Positions 21,491 through 34,851 are shown, counted from the first letter of the stretch. The stretch is 57,740 bases of DNA from Geosiphon pyriformis (GCA_016748015.1 JAAOMT010000198.1:542519-600258); one strand, 5' to 3'. Notes: a model not told the origin generated them from the sequence alone. Numbers and translations are program-made.

Positions 21491-24080
21491 TTCTTTCTAA
21501 TAAAAACAATTACTGGAAAAAATTTTAAATTTATTTTGTATTAAAAAATATACTAATTTATAAAAATATTGGAAAACAATTGTAAAACAACAGTTGATAA
21601 TATTAGCAATACTCAAAAATAACAAAAAAAAAGACATAATAATCACTTATTAAATTAACTAATTGAATTCAAAATTGGAAACCAAGTATTGTTATATTAT
21701 ACTAAATTTAAAAAACAGTAAAATAAAAAGTTTGATCTAAAGTAGAACAAATTATTTTATATACACAAAATTTTGAACAACAGAGCTTACAAATTACAAT
21801 TAAAAAACAGAATTTTAAAAAAAGCCACACATAAAAATTGTCTAAAAATATATTATACAACATAAAAATTATTATTATTTGTATTTTAACTAAGAACACA
21901 AATTTTATTAATCAAACCAGAAAATATATTATAAAATCTAGAACCAATTATTATTATCAAACACAATTTACATAATACAATTTGAATTACATAAAATAAA
22001 TATATAAATACTAAGAAGATAAAAAAGAAGTTAATAATACTTACAACATAAATCTCTTAAACAAAATCTTGAAACTTTTACAACAATTATTTAAAACAAT
22101 TCAACAATCTATAATACTAATAAAAATTATAATTGATAAAAAAAAAATACAATACAGAAATACAAATAAAAAAAAGATGGACAAGAGTTTAACTAGAATT
22201 AAATATTCTTATTTCTACAAACAATTAAAGAAAAAAAAACATGTAGTTTTATACACTTAAAAAAATCAAAAAAATTTTGAACAAAACTATTTATAAAACC
22301 AAACATAAAAAATTAAACACCAAAAATCTTTAAAGCTTAAAAAAAAAGACTTTTACTAACTTATTGGTTTTTTAAAATTGGTAAAATACTAGACTTATAA
22401 ACATTATACTTAAATATTAATAAACAAATATTTAATAAAAAAGCTCTTAAACAAGTAAAAAAATTTGTTAAAAAAAACAACTTGATACTATATTATAAAG
22501 CAATATACCAATTGTATTTAGTATTTAAATACTGTTCAGCTATACTATTAGACAATTTACTAAAGGTTATTACAGTTAACAACATAAAACAAATAACAAA
22601 TTTATAATTTAAAGACTTACAAAAAGCAATATTTGACACAACAATTAAACATTATATCAATAAAACAATTTTTACAAATAAATACAATTTTACAAAAGAT
22701 TAATTTTAAAAGAAAAAAATAATATTACCCAAATAGAAAAACCAATTCAAAGCTATTAAAAAAATATTATTAACATATAAAAACATAATAATACAAAATA
22801 ATACATAATAACTTAAAATAATACAAAATAATATACAATAACATAAAATAACACATAATAATTAATTATAATATAGAATAACTAATTATAAAGCAATAAA
22901 AAAAATAATAAGCAATAGTTAATAATAACAAACAATCAAAAACAATCTTATAAAACTAGAAAATATATATAAAAACAAATAGTTTAGTAAATAGAAAAAA
23001 AAAAACTCTCCAATTTTTTTTAACATATCTTATTTTTTTTATATTTTTATATTTATTATTAAATAAAAATATTATTTAATTTATTTGTACATAATCACAG
23101 AATTTGTGTTGTTAAAATTAAATTAATTATTTTTTTTATTTTTATTTTATATTAGATGCTATTAGCATAAACAATTTTAGAATTTTAACAATTTGAACTA
23201 ATTATTTTTAATTATAATAATTAACAATACTAATTTCTTTTTTTCTTTTCACTTATGTCTATTTTTTATTTTTTATTTTTTTTTGTAAAGCAACAACAAA
23301 AAAAATAGACTGTTTAAAAATAGATTTTGTAATAATCTGGTAAAAAAAAGAAGTTTTTTTTAGATTTGAATATTAATTTTATTTTGTTAGTTTACTAAAA
23401 AAGCAAAAAAACAATATTAGACCTTAGCAATTACACTCAATTAGTTTGAAAAAAATAGTTCATATTTCTTAATTACAAATTGTCAAGATGTATTTTTGTG
23501 CTTTATAACCAAAGAACTTTACAAGTAAATTTATATATAATAAAAATTTTTAGAAATCAATAAAATTTTAGCACATTTTTTATGTAATTAAAAGAAACTT
23601 TACAGTTTTTTTACTTAAATTCAGAGCACCAAATATTACTATAATATTCTACCAAGTTTATTTGTAACAATATTTTGTATTTAACAAATAAATAATTTAA
23701 ACTTTGATATTTGTAATAATAATAGCATCTAAAATTTTTTTACCAAATACAATATTTGTATAGAATATTAATTTTTATTATAGTAAGCTTTAATATTTTA
23801 TCAATCTTAAAAGTAATAACAATAAAGCATTAATAATAATAAAAAATAAAAAAATAAAAAAATAAAAAATAAAACAAATATAAATACTTACCTAAAAAAT
23901 TTTATTATTGATTTCAAAGACAGTTTAATTAAAGAAAAAATTAACTAATTTGGTCTTAAATAAATTTTTATAAATAATAATTTTTTTTAATTAAAAAAGA
24001 GAAAAATACAAATACTATCTTTTTTTATTTGTATAAATTAGTTATTAAAAACAACAAGAGCAAAAAAAAAGTTCTTAAAA
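21491..24080. other. Extremely AT-rich decayed repeat DNA, no gene
   Basis: Almost only A/T with short random frames. Occasional element-like phrases occur (for example around 22440-22560, resembling a gypsy RT tail), but no gene can be supported. Tandem-like AATACAAAATAATA variants occur at 22785-22930. Confidence 0.6.
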
Positions 24081-25180
24081 TTAATAATAATATATTTTTA
24101 CAAACCAGCAAACTTTAATTTAACAGAAATAACAACACTAAAAATACCAAAAGCATTTTTAATATTACCAAAAAATATACCAAAAAAAATATTGCAAAGT
24201 ATAATAAACATGAAAAAAAATTATAACAGAAGATTTTGCAATTTTAAGTATGGTCAAAAAAAAAATCACTAATAATAACATTAGTAATAATAATTAAAAA
24301 GACTTTAAAAACAAAATTTACACAAAACAACTTAATATTGTTTTTAAAAACTAATAAAAAATCAATTAAAACCAATTTAATCTTAAAAGTAAAATTAAAC
24401 ATTAGAATAGAAATTATTTACTTAAAAAAATTATGATAACTAAAAATTATTTCTTAGATACCATTAAAGACAACATTAGAAAACAAAAAAGCAGAAATTA
24501 ATTTAATTTTTATTTAATCAGTTTAATTCTTAAAATTAAAGTAATTTAATGAGTTGGTTTGCTTTTAAAATTGGCAATAATTTGTTAAAAAACATCATAT
24601 TTGGCAATATAATTAATAGTTAATTTTGACTTATCTTAAAAAATATGTTTTTATTATTATTATTCATATTAAAAAGAGAGCTAAATACCAATAAAAAAAT
24701 TTTATCAAAGATTTTATTTGGAATTACAAAAAAGTTTAATATAAAAATAGTAAATACAAATAACTACTACTGTTTTTTTAACTTTTTAGTCTTTTTAATT
24801 ATTTATATAATAATAATAATAGTATAAATAATAAAAATAAAAAAGACTAGTTGTTAACTGGTTTGTTGTTAAAACTTTTAAAAAAAGTAAAAACAATATT
24901 AAAATTAATTTGAATATATTTCTTAAAAAAAATCTTAATTAAAAAAACCATTAACCAAAAGTAAAAAAAATATCTTAAAAATTATCAAAAATAGCTTTTT
25001 ATTACTAATATTTAAAAAAAATGTTGTTAAAATATTTTGCTTAACTGTTTTAATAATAAAAAAAGATTTTTTATTATGATTTTATTAATTATTATAGAAA
25101 AAATAATGTTTAAAACTTTTTTATTTTTTATTTTGATCATGATTATAAAAATAAGAAAGAAAAAAAGTATAATTTTTATT
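24081..25180 (-). mobile_element. Strongly mutated L1-type ORF1 relic
   Basis: From 24105 the + strand follows L1a almost base for base (the stretch starting CCAGCAAACTTTAATTTAACAG corresponds to 3359 onwards), with G and C systematically replaced by A and T. It continues to the N-terminal start region near 25150. No usable frame remains. Confidence 0.7.
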
Positions 25181-25870
25181 ATTTTTTATATTATTTGTTA
25201 TTATTAATTATATAATTTATTATTTTATGTTATTAGTATTATTATTAGTTATTTTATATTATTAATTGTTTTGTATTATTATATATTATTATATATTATT
25301 AATTATATTTTTTTGTAGTTAATTAATTTTACTATTTAAATAATAATAAAAATAGATATAAAAAAATTAAAAAATATTGTAATATTGCTTAATAATAAAT
25401 AAATAAATTGTTTAAAATTACAAATAAAATATGAAAATATGTTAAAAAATTAATATTAATAATGCTGTAATTTATTTAATGTAATTTTAATTAATAAAAT
25501 ACTACTTAATAATTGGCATAAAACATGAATTATAATAATTTTCTATATATTTGTTTATTAATTTTATTATAAAACCAATATTTAATTATGTACTTAAAAA
25601 ATATATATATTTAAAAAAGTTAATTATACTTAAATAAAAATATATATTAAAACATAATCTGTTTTATGTTTACAATAAACAAAAAATAATTGTAATTTTT
25701 AATATAATTAAATATTATATTTATATTTATTAAATCAAATATATTATTATTATTGTTGTTGTTTACAATTAAATTAAAATTAAAAATTTGTATTAACATA
25801 ATTAATATATATTAATAATAATAAATTAGCTTTAAATAATTAAGCCAAAGCTATTTTAAAAAAAAATTAG
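25181..25870. other. AT-rich intergenic, no gene seen
   Basis: Long ATT/TAT-rich stretch, including ATTATTATATATTATTA variants at 25260-25310. No coding or RNA feature recognised. Confidence 0.6.
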
Positions 25871-26295
25871 TTAAAAAACAGTAATAACAATAGAAAAAAC
25901 ACAAAATTGTTGTTTTTTCATGTTAAAATTTTTAAAAAAGCTAACTTATTACTATTATTAATAAAATTGGTTTTTTGTTTTTTCTGGTTATTTGTAAAAT
26001 GTTGGTAAATATTAAAAAACACAAAATTTTTATAATAAGTTTGGTATTAAAAGTTTTAAAACTTTTGGTTACAATTGAAACCACACTAAAATTGTTTTTA
26101 ATATGCTTTTTAAGAAAAACTTGACTGTAAAAAACAACAAGCCAAAGAAAATTTTAATAATAATAATCAAAAGTTTTATCATATATAAAAAATGGGTTAA
26201 AACATTTTGTCTCACTGCTTTTAATACTAAAAAAAACTTTTTTGGTGTTTGCTTTTTTAGTTATAATTATAAAATCAATAAAATGAATTATTAAT
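25871..26295 (-). mobile_element. Relic of L1-type LINE 5' region
   Basis: The + strand at 26040-26290 resembles the L1 5' coding region (GAAACCACACTAAAATTG, then TGCTTTTTAAGAAAAACTTGACTG), corresponding to about 4205-4260 of L1a. Heavily AT-shifted. It is the last repeat before base composition becomes normal near 26300. Confidence 0.55.
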
Positions 26296-28033
26296 TATTT
26301 AAACATCAAAGGCTTAAAAATCCCAAGATTAGCCGTCTGTTTTTTAATGAAGTTGACTGTCAGGATATATTGCAAAAATTTAAAAATTTCTTTCAGCAAT
26401 CATAAAAACTATTCCCAGATTCTGAGGCATTAGATAATCTTACTGTGGTGTTGTCATCTTACGTACAAACTCTGAATGACCGGGAAAACTAAAAGTCAAC
26501 AAACTCAATAACATTTAACAACGCCAAACATCTTGATATGATCGTATTTATTTCGTTTGATCGGAACACACAAAAATTACTTATTTCCATATTTGTCGTC
26601 TTGAGATATTCCAATAAACCTTGATCTTTTTAATCTAATTTTTGATTTCACAGGGTTTCTAGATGGACATTAAGGTTAAAAACCATCGCGCTCTGGCCAA
26701 AAAAATTTTCACGGTTTTTTATTTAATTTTTCGGTTTGGTGGATTTTTCTCAAGATTATGGGTAAACGGTGACCTCCCTAAATTTTAGGCTCAAGCTCCA
26801 GGGTTTTCATCTATTCCAAATCACTCTCATGAGTGGAAAAACAAATATTTAATAATTGACACCTTTTGTGATTAGATCTTCTAGCATAGACGAAGAGTCA
26901 CGACATTTTTTCATAGTACCCTTAAAATAGTTAAAAATCCGAGACTTTTTAATATTATGAATCCGTTATATTGAGATATACGTATATAATGATAATCTTT
27001 GATTCTCTGGTCTCACGCCTGATAACATGATCTTGGTTGTTTAATTATCTTTTTTTTATTTTTACGATATGAGATAAAGGATTTACCCGTTGTTGTTAAG
27101 CACGTTCGAGATAAAAAAGCAACTAATCGTTAATCATCAACGTCATCAATTATTAAAAGTTGTTAAAAACCGTTCTCATAAATGTATTTGTTTTTAATAT
27201 TAAGCTTTCCAATTATAGATCATGCAGATATTCTGATAGAAGTTGAGAACGTTTTTCTTATTTAAACCTGAAATCGTCATCATCATGATGAACGATCTAG
27301 GTTATCTGTCATGATTATCTGTTATGCGCAGAGGGAAAATCCATAACCAAATATTTATTCTTGTGTCAACTCAGTAAGCCCGTAAAACGGTTACGCTGGT
27401 TTCGGGAATCTATTTTTTTGTGAAAAATTTGATATCGTCATATGTATCATCGATCCCTTAACGTTGGTTTTCTTGTTACCACGCTCGTTTTAGAATTTCT
27501 ACATTTAAACGAAATCTAAAAATATTCATTGATAAAAATCTTAACTTTATGGAGTATTCACAATTAATATTTGCTATTCTTATGTACTATTTTTATTCAC
27601 TGCTGCTGCTGCTATGTAGAAGTAATATGATGATGACTAAAAGGGAAGCTGTTACTTTGACAACTAATTTTAATATGAATGCTGAGAATGTGATTTGATG
27701 TGCAGCAAAAAGAAAAATTGAACTAATAGCACCAAGATAAAGCGAGAAAATAAGGTTTCTTTCGCCCTCGATATGTCACCACATTTGCATGCATGTAAAC
27801 ATGTCGTCCTTTCTTCGAGAGGTATCATGCCAAATAAAATTTCAAGCCAAGTGACTAAAGAAATCCCATGCAATCATTTATACCAGGTGTCCAAAAGTTC
27901 AAAAAAAGACAAATCAAATCCTTGAAAAATCAAAAAAGAAAAAAAATAGGGGAGTGTTTACAGAAGGGATTTATTCAAAATATTTATATAGAAGGTGGAA
28001 ATGTAAAATGACCAATATATGAGGGTATACTGA
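26296..28033. other. Intergenic, downstream of CYC8
   Basis: Balanced composition compared with the neighbouring repeats. No open frame with family features, tRNA-like fold or repeat was recognised. It presumably holds the CYC8 3' untranslated region at its right end. Confidence 0.55.
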
Positions 28034-31000
28034 TTAATCGGTGGTCGGAGAATGTGACCCACTTCCATTAGCACTTTGCTCAGACTTTCGTCGTTCGCGT
28101 TCTCTTTGTTCTCGTTCTCTTATTTCTCGATCACGATCTCTTTCTCTTTCAATACGATCCCTTTCTCGTTCACGGTCACGATCACGATCCCGATCCCGTT
28201 CAGGCTCCCTTTCTCTTTCGCGATCCCGTTCCCTTTCATTGCGATCCCTTTCACTACGATCCCTTTCACTACGATCCCTTTCACCACGGTCTCTTTCACC
28301 ACGATCTCTATCTCGTTCACGATCTCGATCTCGTTCACCACGGTCACGTTCTCCCCGATCACCTCTATCACCGCGATCAGTTCGCTCTCGTTCCTGTTGA
28401 TGATTCAAGGTTGAAGAAGTTGAGGAGGATGGGGTGGAAAGTGGATGAGTTTCATCGGAAGCTCGAGGAGTTGGTGGTAAATTTTTGCTTCTTTTTGTGT
28501 TGACATCTTCTCGTGAACGATCCTCTGAGTCAAGTTCGCCTTTTGTTGGAGAGTATGGTCTTTTTTGACTAACATTTAACGGAGAACTTGAACTTTCACT
28601 TATGCTGAGCAAGACATCAGCCGCACCTCCATCATAATCTTCATCAACTTGACGTGATGATGTAGGAGCAATAGGTGCGTTACTCATATTTCGATCTGGT
28701 GGGCCGGTAGCGGAGCGAAAACTTGGGAGTTTCACATTTTCGCTATCCATTGGGCTACCACCTGGTGATGTTGTTCCATTATCCAAGATACGCGGTAATG
28801 ATGCTGATGATCTTGATTCGGTAGGAGATCGCGGAGCTGGTTCTTCATTCAAAATACTGGGTTTCGGCAGCTCGACACGGATAGAGTGTTGATGATCAGA
28901 AGAGCTAGACGATTTTCTTGGGGTTTGGGGCACTTCATTGCTGCTGCTATTATTATTATTATTATTGTTGTTGTTGTTGTTGTTGTTGTTATTGTTATTA
29001 CTGTTGTTGCTGTTATTGGGCATTGAAATACTGGTAGGGCTACGCATATCACCAACAAAAGGGTCATTTTCTCTCACTGGAGATTCATGAGGGGCTGAGC
29101 TTCTAGGTGTCGAAGGTTCAGGTATTTGAGGTTTAATTTCTGGGAGATGTATTGAAGCAGATCTCCTTCGATCATTAATATCTTCTTGCGATTGTGGTGG
29201 CTGACGAAAAGAATGAATAGGAGGTACAACACCTTTATCTTCAACTGGTGGATCATGTAACCGATGGCCACTACCGTGATCAATTATTGGAGAAGAGGGT
29301 TGAGGATGGTGTGGTGCACTCAATATTTGAGGTGGTGGCTGAGGAGGACCTCTGGCTTGAGCTTGGTCCATCAAATTATTTGTATGATTAATTGAAGGTG
29401 AATCTTCTGGTTTCATTGGTGTTCGATATTCGTCAAGATAATGATGTGAGGAATGATTTTCATGATTATTTGGAAGTGGGGGCGGATGATCACCGATATG
29501 ATATGGGGCTGGAATACCATTACTATGCTTGTCTTCACCCTTGATCTTGGTTGGATCATACATTTCTTCACGACGATCAATCACTGGTGAACCATGAATT
29601 TCATGATGAGATGCAGAATGGGATGGGTGAGGTGGCAAATGAGGTGAACTATTATATTGATCAGGACCCGGTAATAATTTAGGTGATGATAAATTATAAG
29701 GAGGACGAACCGGTGGCTGAGGTTCGGGTAATTGTGGAGGTGAAGAATATCTGTTATCTCTTTCAGAAATCGGAGGAATTTGTGGCGAAGGAGAAGGGCG
29801 TTTGTCAGGATGACGTAATGATGGTGGCGGTCCAGATGGGATTAGTTGGCGTACATCATGTTGAGGCATCATCGGCAATGAGTTTTGTTGATTTGGCGGA
29901 GTTGCATCACCACGAATGTGAGAAGATAACGGAGGATGATTGTAAGGAGCTCCAGAGGATCCGGGACTTCTACCAATGATCATTGGTAGAACGTCACGAC
30001 CATTGATTGGCCCGTGATCAGGGAAATTGACGGGTGGTGGAGCTGGATGATTACTAGCACGATTATCCATACGATTTCCATAGCCTGGCATACCGGGAGG
30101 CGGACCTGGGGGACCAGGTGGGAATTGTGGAGGAGGATTACCCATCATCGAAGGGGAGCTATTATTATAAGCTTGCGGATTAATATCCTGAGGAACGGGT
30201 GCAGTAGTTGGACCTCCTTGAGCTTGTTGATTTCTGAGTGCTTGTAAACGTTGCTTGATGTGTAGACTGCTTGGATCCAATTCGGAGGCACGTTGGTATG
30301 CATCCACTGCGTCACTGATCTGATTATTACAAGTTTCGTATAATGTCCCTAAATTGTACCAAACTTCGCTAATGTAAGGATTCAAGCGAATCGCGCAACT
30401 ATAGGCGTGCAGGGCATCCCTAAACTGAATTCCCAATTTTAATAGATTAGAAACTTTGGGTAAAACTCCTTTGGGTAAAACTCAACTTTTAAAAGAGATA
30501 AATATAGATACCTGATTAATCTGATAATATAGTACACCAATTGAACACCAGAACGTGGGATTACGTCCATCGCGATAACTAGAATATGAAAGGAGTCGGA
30601 GAATAAGTCAATTTTTTCGGGGGGGGGGGGGGGGGGGGGTTCACAGCTGCGTTAGTTTTGTTTACTTACACAGCTTGTTGATAAGCTTCATAAGCCTTGT
30701 TATGCTTATGCTGTGCCATATAACAACGACCAAGAAGGTACCAAGACTGTGCATCGTTTCCATCTGTTTTACATGGCGTTTGATTAGATAGTATTTAAAT
30801 ATATATTTATATCCCAAAAATTTGATATCATTGCCTACCAGACTCCAATGATTTTGTTAAATAACTGATGGCTAACTCTTGATTGGAAGAAGTGTTATTT
30901 TGTTGATGATATAGCCAACCGAGTTGTTGAAGTACTTTAGCATGATTCGGGTTGTCTGCAAGTACGCGTTCGTATGCCTCCTTTGCTAAAGGGTACTTGA

Positions 31001-32370
31001 ACATGCGAAGCAGACAAAATTTATAGAAAGTATTTAAAAGAGCGGAGAATGTTTCAAGGGCAAACCTACATTCTTTTGTTGTTCATGTACATGCCCGATT
31101 TGAAACCAGATATCCACTTCTGTCAAAGGACGTGGTGGATTGTGAAGTATATATTTGAAACACTTTTTTTGAGGAAGGAGTATGTGTTAATCTTCTGTTT
31201 AGACATCTCTCGAATATTCAATTCATCCATGATGGGATGTGAACAAAGGAAAAGCAAATAAAAAATCTTTTTGATTTATATTAGGCAGCTGACCTGCAAA
31301 CTTTGATCGTATTTATTTTGTTGCTTATAAATAATTCCAAGCCTAAAGTATATTTCGTTGGCCTTTTCAAACTTGGGTTCCATATTCATGACTTGGGAGA
31401 ATGCTTCCTCGGCATGCTCAAGGGATCCGTACCTATCATATAGGATACCGATTCCGTACCAAAGTTTTGGTTCCTATATTTTGATTTACAAAGTTGGTTC
31501 ATTGATAGTTTGATCGATAAAGAAATGTGATAATGGAGATGTGATTTATATACCTTCGGATTGGGAAGGTGGTAAAGAGCTTGTTGATACGCGCTATAAG
31601 CTTTTTGTAAATCATCCATCATTAGGTAGCAATGACCTAAAAGAATTTCACGTTTTCGATATTTGCAAGAAGCCAATAATATTTTCAATTTTCAAAAAAT
31701 GCTTGATTAAACTCAGATATTATCTCAATAGTTTACCTAGAGCACCCCATATTTCACCATTGTTTTGATCAATGTTTAAAATTCTTTGAAAATATTCTAC
31801 TGCCTAATAGCAAAGAATAAGTTGATTTAATTAAGAAATGATTATAGAGGAAAAGCCGATCGTGTTCAAAAGATGATGAATACTTTTGCAAACTGCTCTC
31901 GCCGTCTACACAAGGCAGCAATGTGACTTAATGCTGGAATCGAATAAGCATTGTGCCGGATTGCAGACTCATATGCGCTCTCGGCGCGATCATAGTCTAA
32001 CATCATCTCGGCTAGCTCTCCTATTATATATTCCAAAAAAGGAAAGAAGGAAATTAAAATATTAAAATATTAAAAATCATGATCGACAAAGGACATAATG
32101 AATAACATGTTTAGTATTCAAATTCGGTAAGGTGATTACTTTATGTCATAGATCGAGTTACTAGATGTAGTTGGTCGATAAAGGGAAATATATCTCAACA
32201 ATTTTTACTCCTTTTTAATTGTACGAACCAATAGTTTATCAAGTGGCAAGTTGAGGCAATATCTATTTTAAAGTAGATAGTTATTGAGCCAATGACTTAC
32301 CCATCTGCAGCCATGTTTCCTCGTTCACCTGAGCCAACTTTTGAAGCGGCGTTTGGCCGTTAGACGTCAT
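28034..32370 (-). CDS. CYC8: General transcriptional corepressor Cyc8/Ssn6 homologue (TPR protein), 10 coding exons
   Basis: Cyc8 with Tup1 forms a corepressor recruited by DNA-binding repressors in the nucleus. My splice model (32301-32370, 31884-32020, 31737-31803, 31554-31636, 31294-31473, 31070-31162, 30839-30995, 30670-30763, 30512-30578, 28034-30424) sums to 3339 bp, in frame, 1112 residues. All introns are GT-AG. Residues 1 to about 385 are tandem TPRs with family phrases such as HAKVLQQLGWLYHQ, AKEAYERVL and YISEVWYNLGTLYE. The remainder is Pro/Ser/His-rich and disordered, with a poly-Asn run at about residues 787-812 and an Arg/Glu/Asp repeat at about 994-1104. The start is the first ATG (MTSNGQTPLQKL). 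S. cerevisiae Cyc8 is 966 residues, so this one is somewhat longer. Identity is confident; exon ends are from sequence only. Confidence 0.93.
28045..28390 (-). repeat. Arg/Glu/Asp-coding repeat at the CYC8 3' end
   Basis: Imperfect short repeats on the + strand (TCCCTTTCACTACGA and TCTCGTTCACGA variants) encode RDRERDRDRGERD-like charged repeats in CYC8. The opposite strand would read Arg/Ser-rich and is a shadow. Confidence 0.8.
28930..29015 (-). repeat. Poly-asparagine coding tract in CYC8
   Basis: TTATTATTATTGTTGTTG on the + strand encodes about 20 consecutive Asn plus interrupted Asn/Ser, mixing AAT and AAC codons. Yeast Cyc8 has poly-Gln tracts, so the homopolymer here is of a different residue. 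Confidence 0.85.
30619..30639 (+). repeat. 21-base G run inside a CYC8 intron
   Basis: Uninterrupted G tract (C tract in the transcript) in the intron 30579-30669. Length may be uncertain because homopolymers are error-prone in sequencing. Confidence 0.8.
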
Positions 32371-32380
32371 GTTTGCGTCA

Positions 32381-32459
32381 CTAATAATAAACCGAGAAAT
32401 AAGGCGATTTGAAGGGGTGGAGAAATTTTCTGGTTTTAAGGAAAAAAAAGTATACTTAC
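32381..32459 (-). other. Candidate 5' UTR intron of CYC8
   Basis: On the minus strand GTAAGTATAC (from 32459) is a strong donor and TTATTATTAG ends at 32381, 11 bp before the ATG at 32370. A 79-bp leader intron is a reasonable inference, not proven. Confidence 0.5.
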
Positions 32460-33284
32460 GGGTAACAATTCAGAAACTATGCCCGGTGACGTACAAAAGA
32501 GGCACAAATTTTGTTAAAGGCAAGCCCGAATAGAGAATATTTGGTAAAATATGAAATAAAAAGAAGTTTATCAATAAGTTGTTGAAAGGACACTTATCAT
32601 TTAAGAAACGTTTCAAGAAGGAAAGGTTGTGTGAAGGATATTTTTTATTTTATTTTTTTAAACAAAAGGAATAAATATGGAGAGAAGGGAAAATGACCAA
32701 ACAAAAGATTGGCGAGGAACAAAGAGCCAGGTACAAAGGTATTTTGAAAGAGAAAAAAAAAGGGGAAAAAAGACCAGACGTGAAGGATGGGGGGGTTTAT
32801 GAATGTTAATTGAATATTAGTAGTAAATCAAATCGACACTCATATCAACAATAACAGAGTGCGCAAACACCCACAGTTCTGTATCACCCTGTAAAATCAA
32901 CGCTAATCTAAATAAAGTCCAGGGCAGCGCATGCGCATGAACAAGTATGTTTGTTGTTCGGTTCGCATACTTACGACATTCAGCTAGAAGTATATTATGA
33001 AAATTTGTTTAGTCAAAGAGGGAAACAAGTTTTTTTTTTTTTTTAAACATGCCCGATTATATTTTTTTTGACCGAACCTATTTTCGTAATATTTTTTTAA
33101 TGATGTACTTTTGTTTTTTTTTTTTAGTTAATTTTTCATTCTTTCCAAACCTCAACGTCAACATAGAAGAAAAGGCTATCAAAATTTTTTTAAAGAAAAA
33201 AGTTGATCATGATGACGTTATAATAGGATGATTTAAAAGTAAGTCATCTTTCTTGGTCGTTGTCGTTGTCGTTTTTTGTGTATT

Positions 33285-33338
33285 TGTTCGTTCGTCCGTT
33301 CGTTCGTTCGTTTGTTCGTTCGTTCGTTCGTTCGTTTG
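33285..33338. repeat. CGTT tetranucleotide microsatellite
   Basis: Tandem TTCG/CGTT units with a few TTTG and TCCG variants. Confidence 0.9.
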
Positions 33339-33372
33339 TAGTCGTATTGTTCGTCGTTCTTTATATATAAGA

Positions 33373-33411
<39 letters not shown>
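33373..33411. repeat. GAT trinucleotide microsatellite (13 units)
   Basis: Perfect GAT repeat of 39 bp. Confidence 0.92.
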
Positions 33412-33624
33412 AAACAATTTGAAACTGAACACCATTTTTTTTTTTTCATTCAATGAAAGGATCAACAGTAGAGTAATAATAATAAAAATGTGTTCATGTA
33501 TTATCAAAGCCTCTGAAGGTCGGCATAATTTTAAAAAAATATATGTATTTGTATATTTGTGTTTTTGGCGAAGGGGGGATTCACAACAACTCGTCACCCC
33601 AAACATATTTTTTCTTTTGAAAAG

Positions 33625-33692
<68 letters not shown>
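33625..33692. repeat. Poly(A) tract, 68 bp
   Basis: Uninterrupted A run. The flanks show no LINE or SINE body in either direction, so it is treated as a simple repeat. Confidence 0.9.
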
Positions 33693-33694
<2 letters not shown>

Positions 33695-34814
33695 GTGAGA
33701 AAAAAAAAAAAGATTTTGGGATCACTTTGTAACCCCTTACGTTTTGGGGCGATGAAATTTTTAGCTAGTACCCGCAATAATCGCTGAAGATCTATGTGTA
33801 TATATATATATTGTGTAGGAAAAGTCTTATACTCAGATGAAAAGAATTGATGTTTTGTAAAATTTTCAGCCTTTTATCTTTTAATTTCCAATGAAACGAA
33901 ATTATTTTTAATTAATCTATTGTAGAGAAAATTATTAGTTATTATTAATAAGCAAAAAGTTTGTGATTATTGGAAAAATTACATTCCTTGGGATTTTTTA
34001 TTGTGATTTTCAAATGGGACTCAAAATACCTAATATCTGTTAATATATATATATATATGATATCATATTTTACGACCACATGATTTTTATAGTCGAAATG
34101 GGTAATCAATGACACCTATCAAGGTTGGTTGGGTTTATTTTGGCAGATTTCGAAACAGGAAACAGAATTCTTAAAATGAAAAAAAATCAAGATAATTAAA
34201 TTGATGGATTTAAAAGAAACTTTCGAATGCTCTTTAAATTATAAATCTCAAATCCATTTTAGTTCTTTGCAGATTTGATCAAAAAAAATTTTATTTTTAA
34301 GTTTTCAAACTTAATTTTTAATTTACTTATCTTTAAAATATAATTCAAATCTTATTTTGATTAGTAATAAGAAATTTGAAATTATCATTATGCAAATCTT
34401 ATTAATTAAATTAAATTAAAATAAACAAACAGCTATTCAAGTATTTAATATTTAGAAAATATTAAGTAAACCAATAAAAAAATATATATATTAATTATTT
34501 AATATAAAAAATTAAAAATTAGAAAAATTAAAATTGTTTCAAAATAATTGTTATTACAATAATACAAATTAATAAAATATTTTGCAATCTTTTTTTTCTT
34601 TTAAAATAATTCTTAAATAATTAAAACTTTAATATAAATATGTTTTTTTAAAATTTTAATTATATAACTATGTATATAATTATAAATTATTTAATATATA
34701 TTAATATATTAATTATGTTAAATTATATTAAATTTATTATTTGTTAATAAATTTAAATAATAATAATTTTATATAAACAAATAATATTAAATTTTTCATC
34801 ATTAATATTTTTTA

Positions 34815-34816
<2 letters not shown>

Positions 34817-34850
<34 letters not shown>

Positions 34851-34851
34851 T
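34817..34851. repeat. AAT trinucleotide microsatellite
   Basis: ATAATAATAATAATAAT run in AT-rich DNA. Confidence 0.85.

Noticed and set aside
22069-22260. Lys-rich open frame in the AT-rich block
   Set aside because: Expected by chance in A-rich DNA; no homologous copy in the window.
27670-27873. 67-codon minus-strand frame downstream of CYC8
   Set aside because: No family features, no intron or promoter context.
26296-28033. tRNA or snRNA gene in the host flank
   Set aside because: No cloverleaf with A and B boxes could be found by eye; a tRNAscan run would be decisive.
28041-28414. Open + strand frames rich in Arg/Ser opposite the CYC8 3' end
   Set aside because: Low-complexity antisense shadows of the Arg/Glu/Asp coding repeat; no start context or intron support.
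30671-31070. Alternative acceptor (TTTAG) for CYC8 exon 7
   Set aside because: It breaks the frame with the strong upstream donor. The acceptor after GTTCAAG keeps phase and gives the expected TPR sequence YPLAKEAYERVL.
33285-33411. Repeats that could look like a CRISPR array
   Set aside because: Tandem microsatellites without spacers, in a eukaryotic genome.
33625-33692. Poly(A) tract as the tail of a LINE or SINE
   Set aside because: No element body, target duplication or pol III boxes recognised beside it.
33361-33787. Long frames giving poly-Lys, poly-Phe, poly-Met or poly-Asp
   Set aside because: Produced by the poly(A) and GAT microsatellites, not genes.
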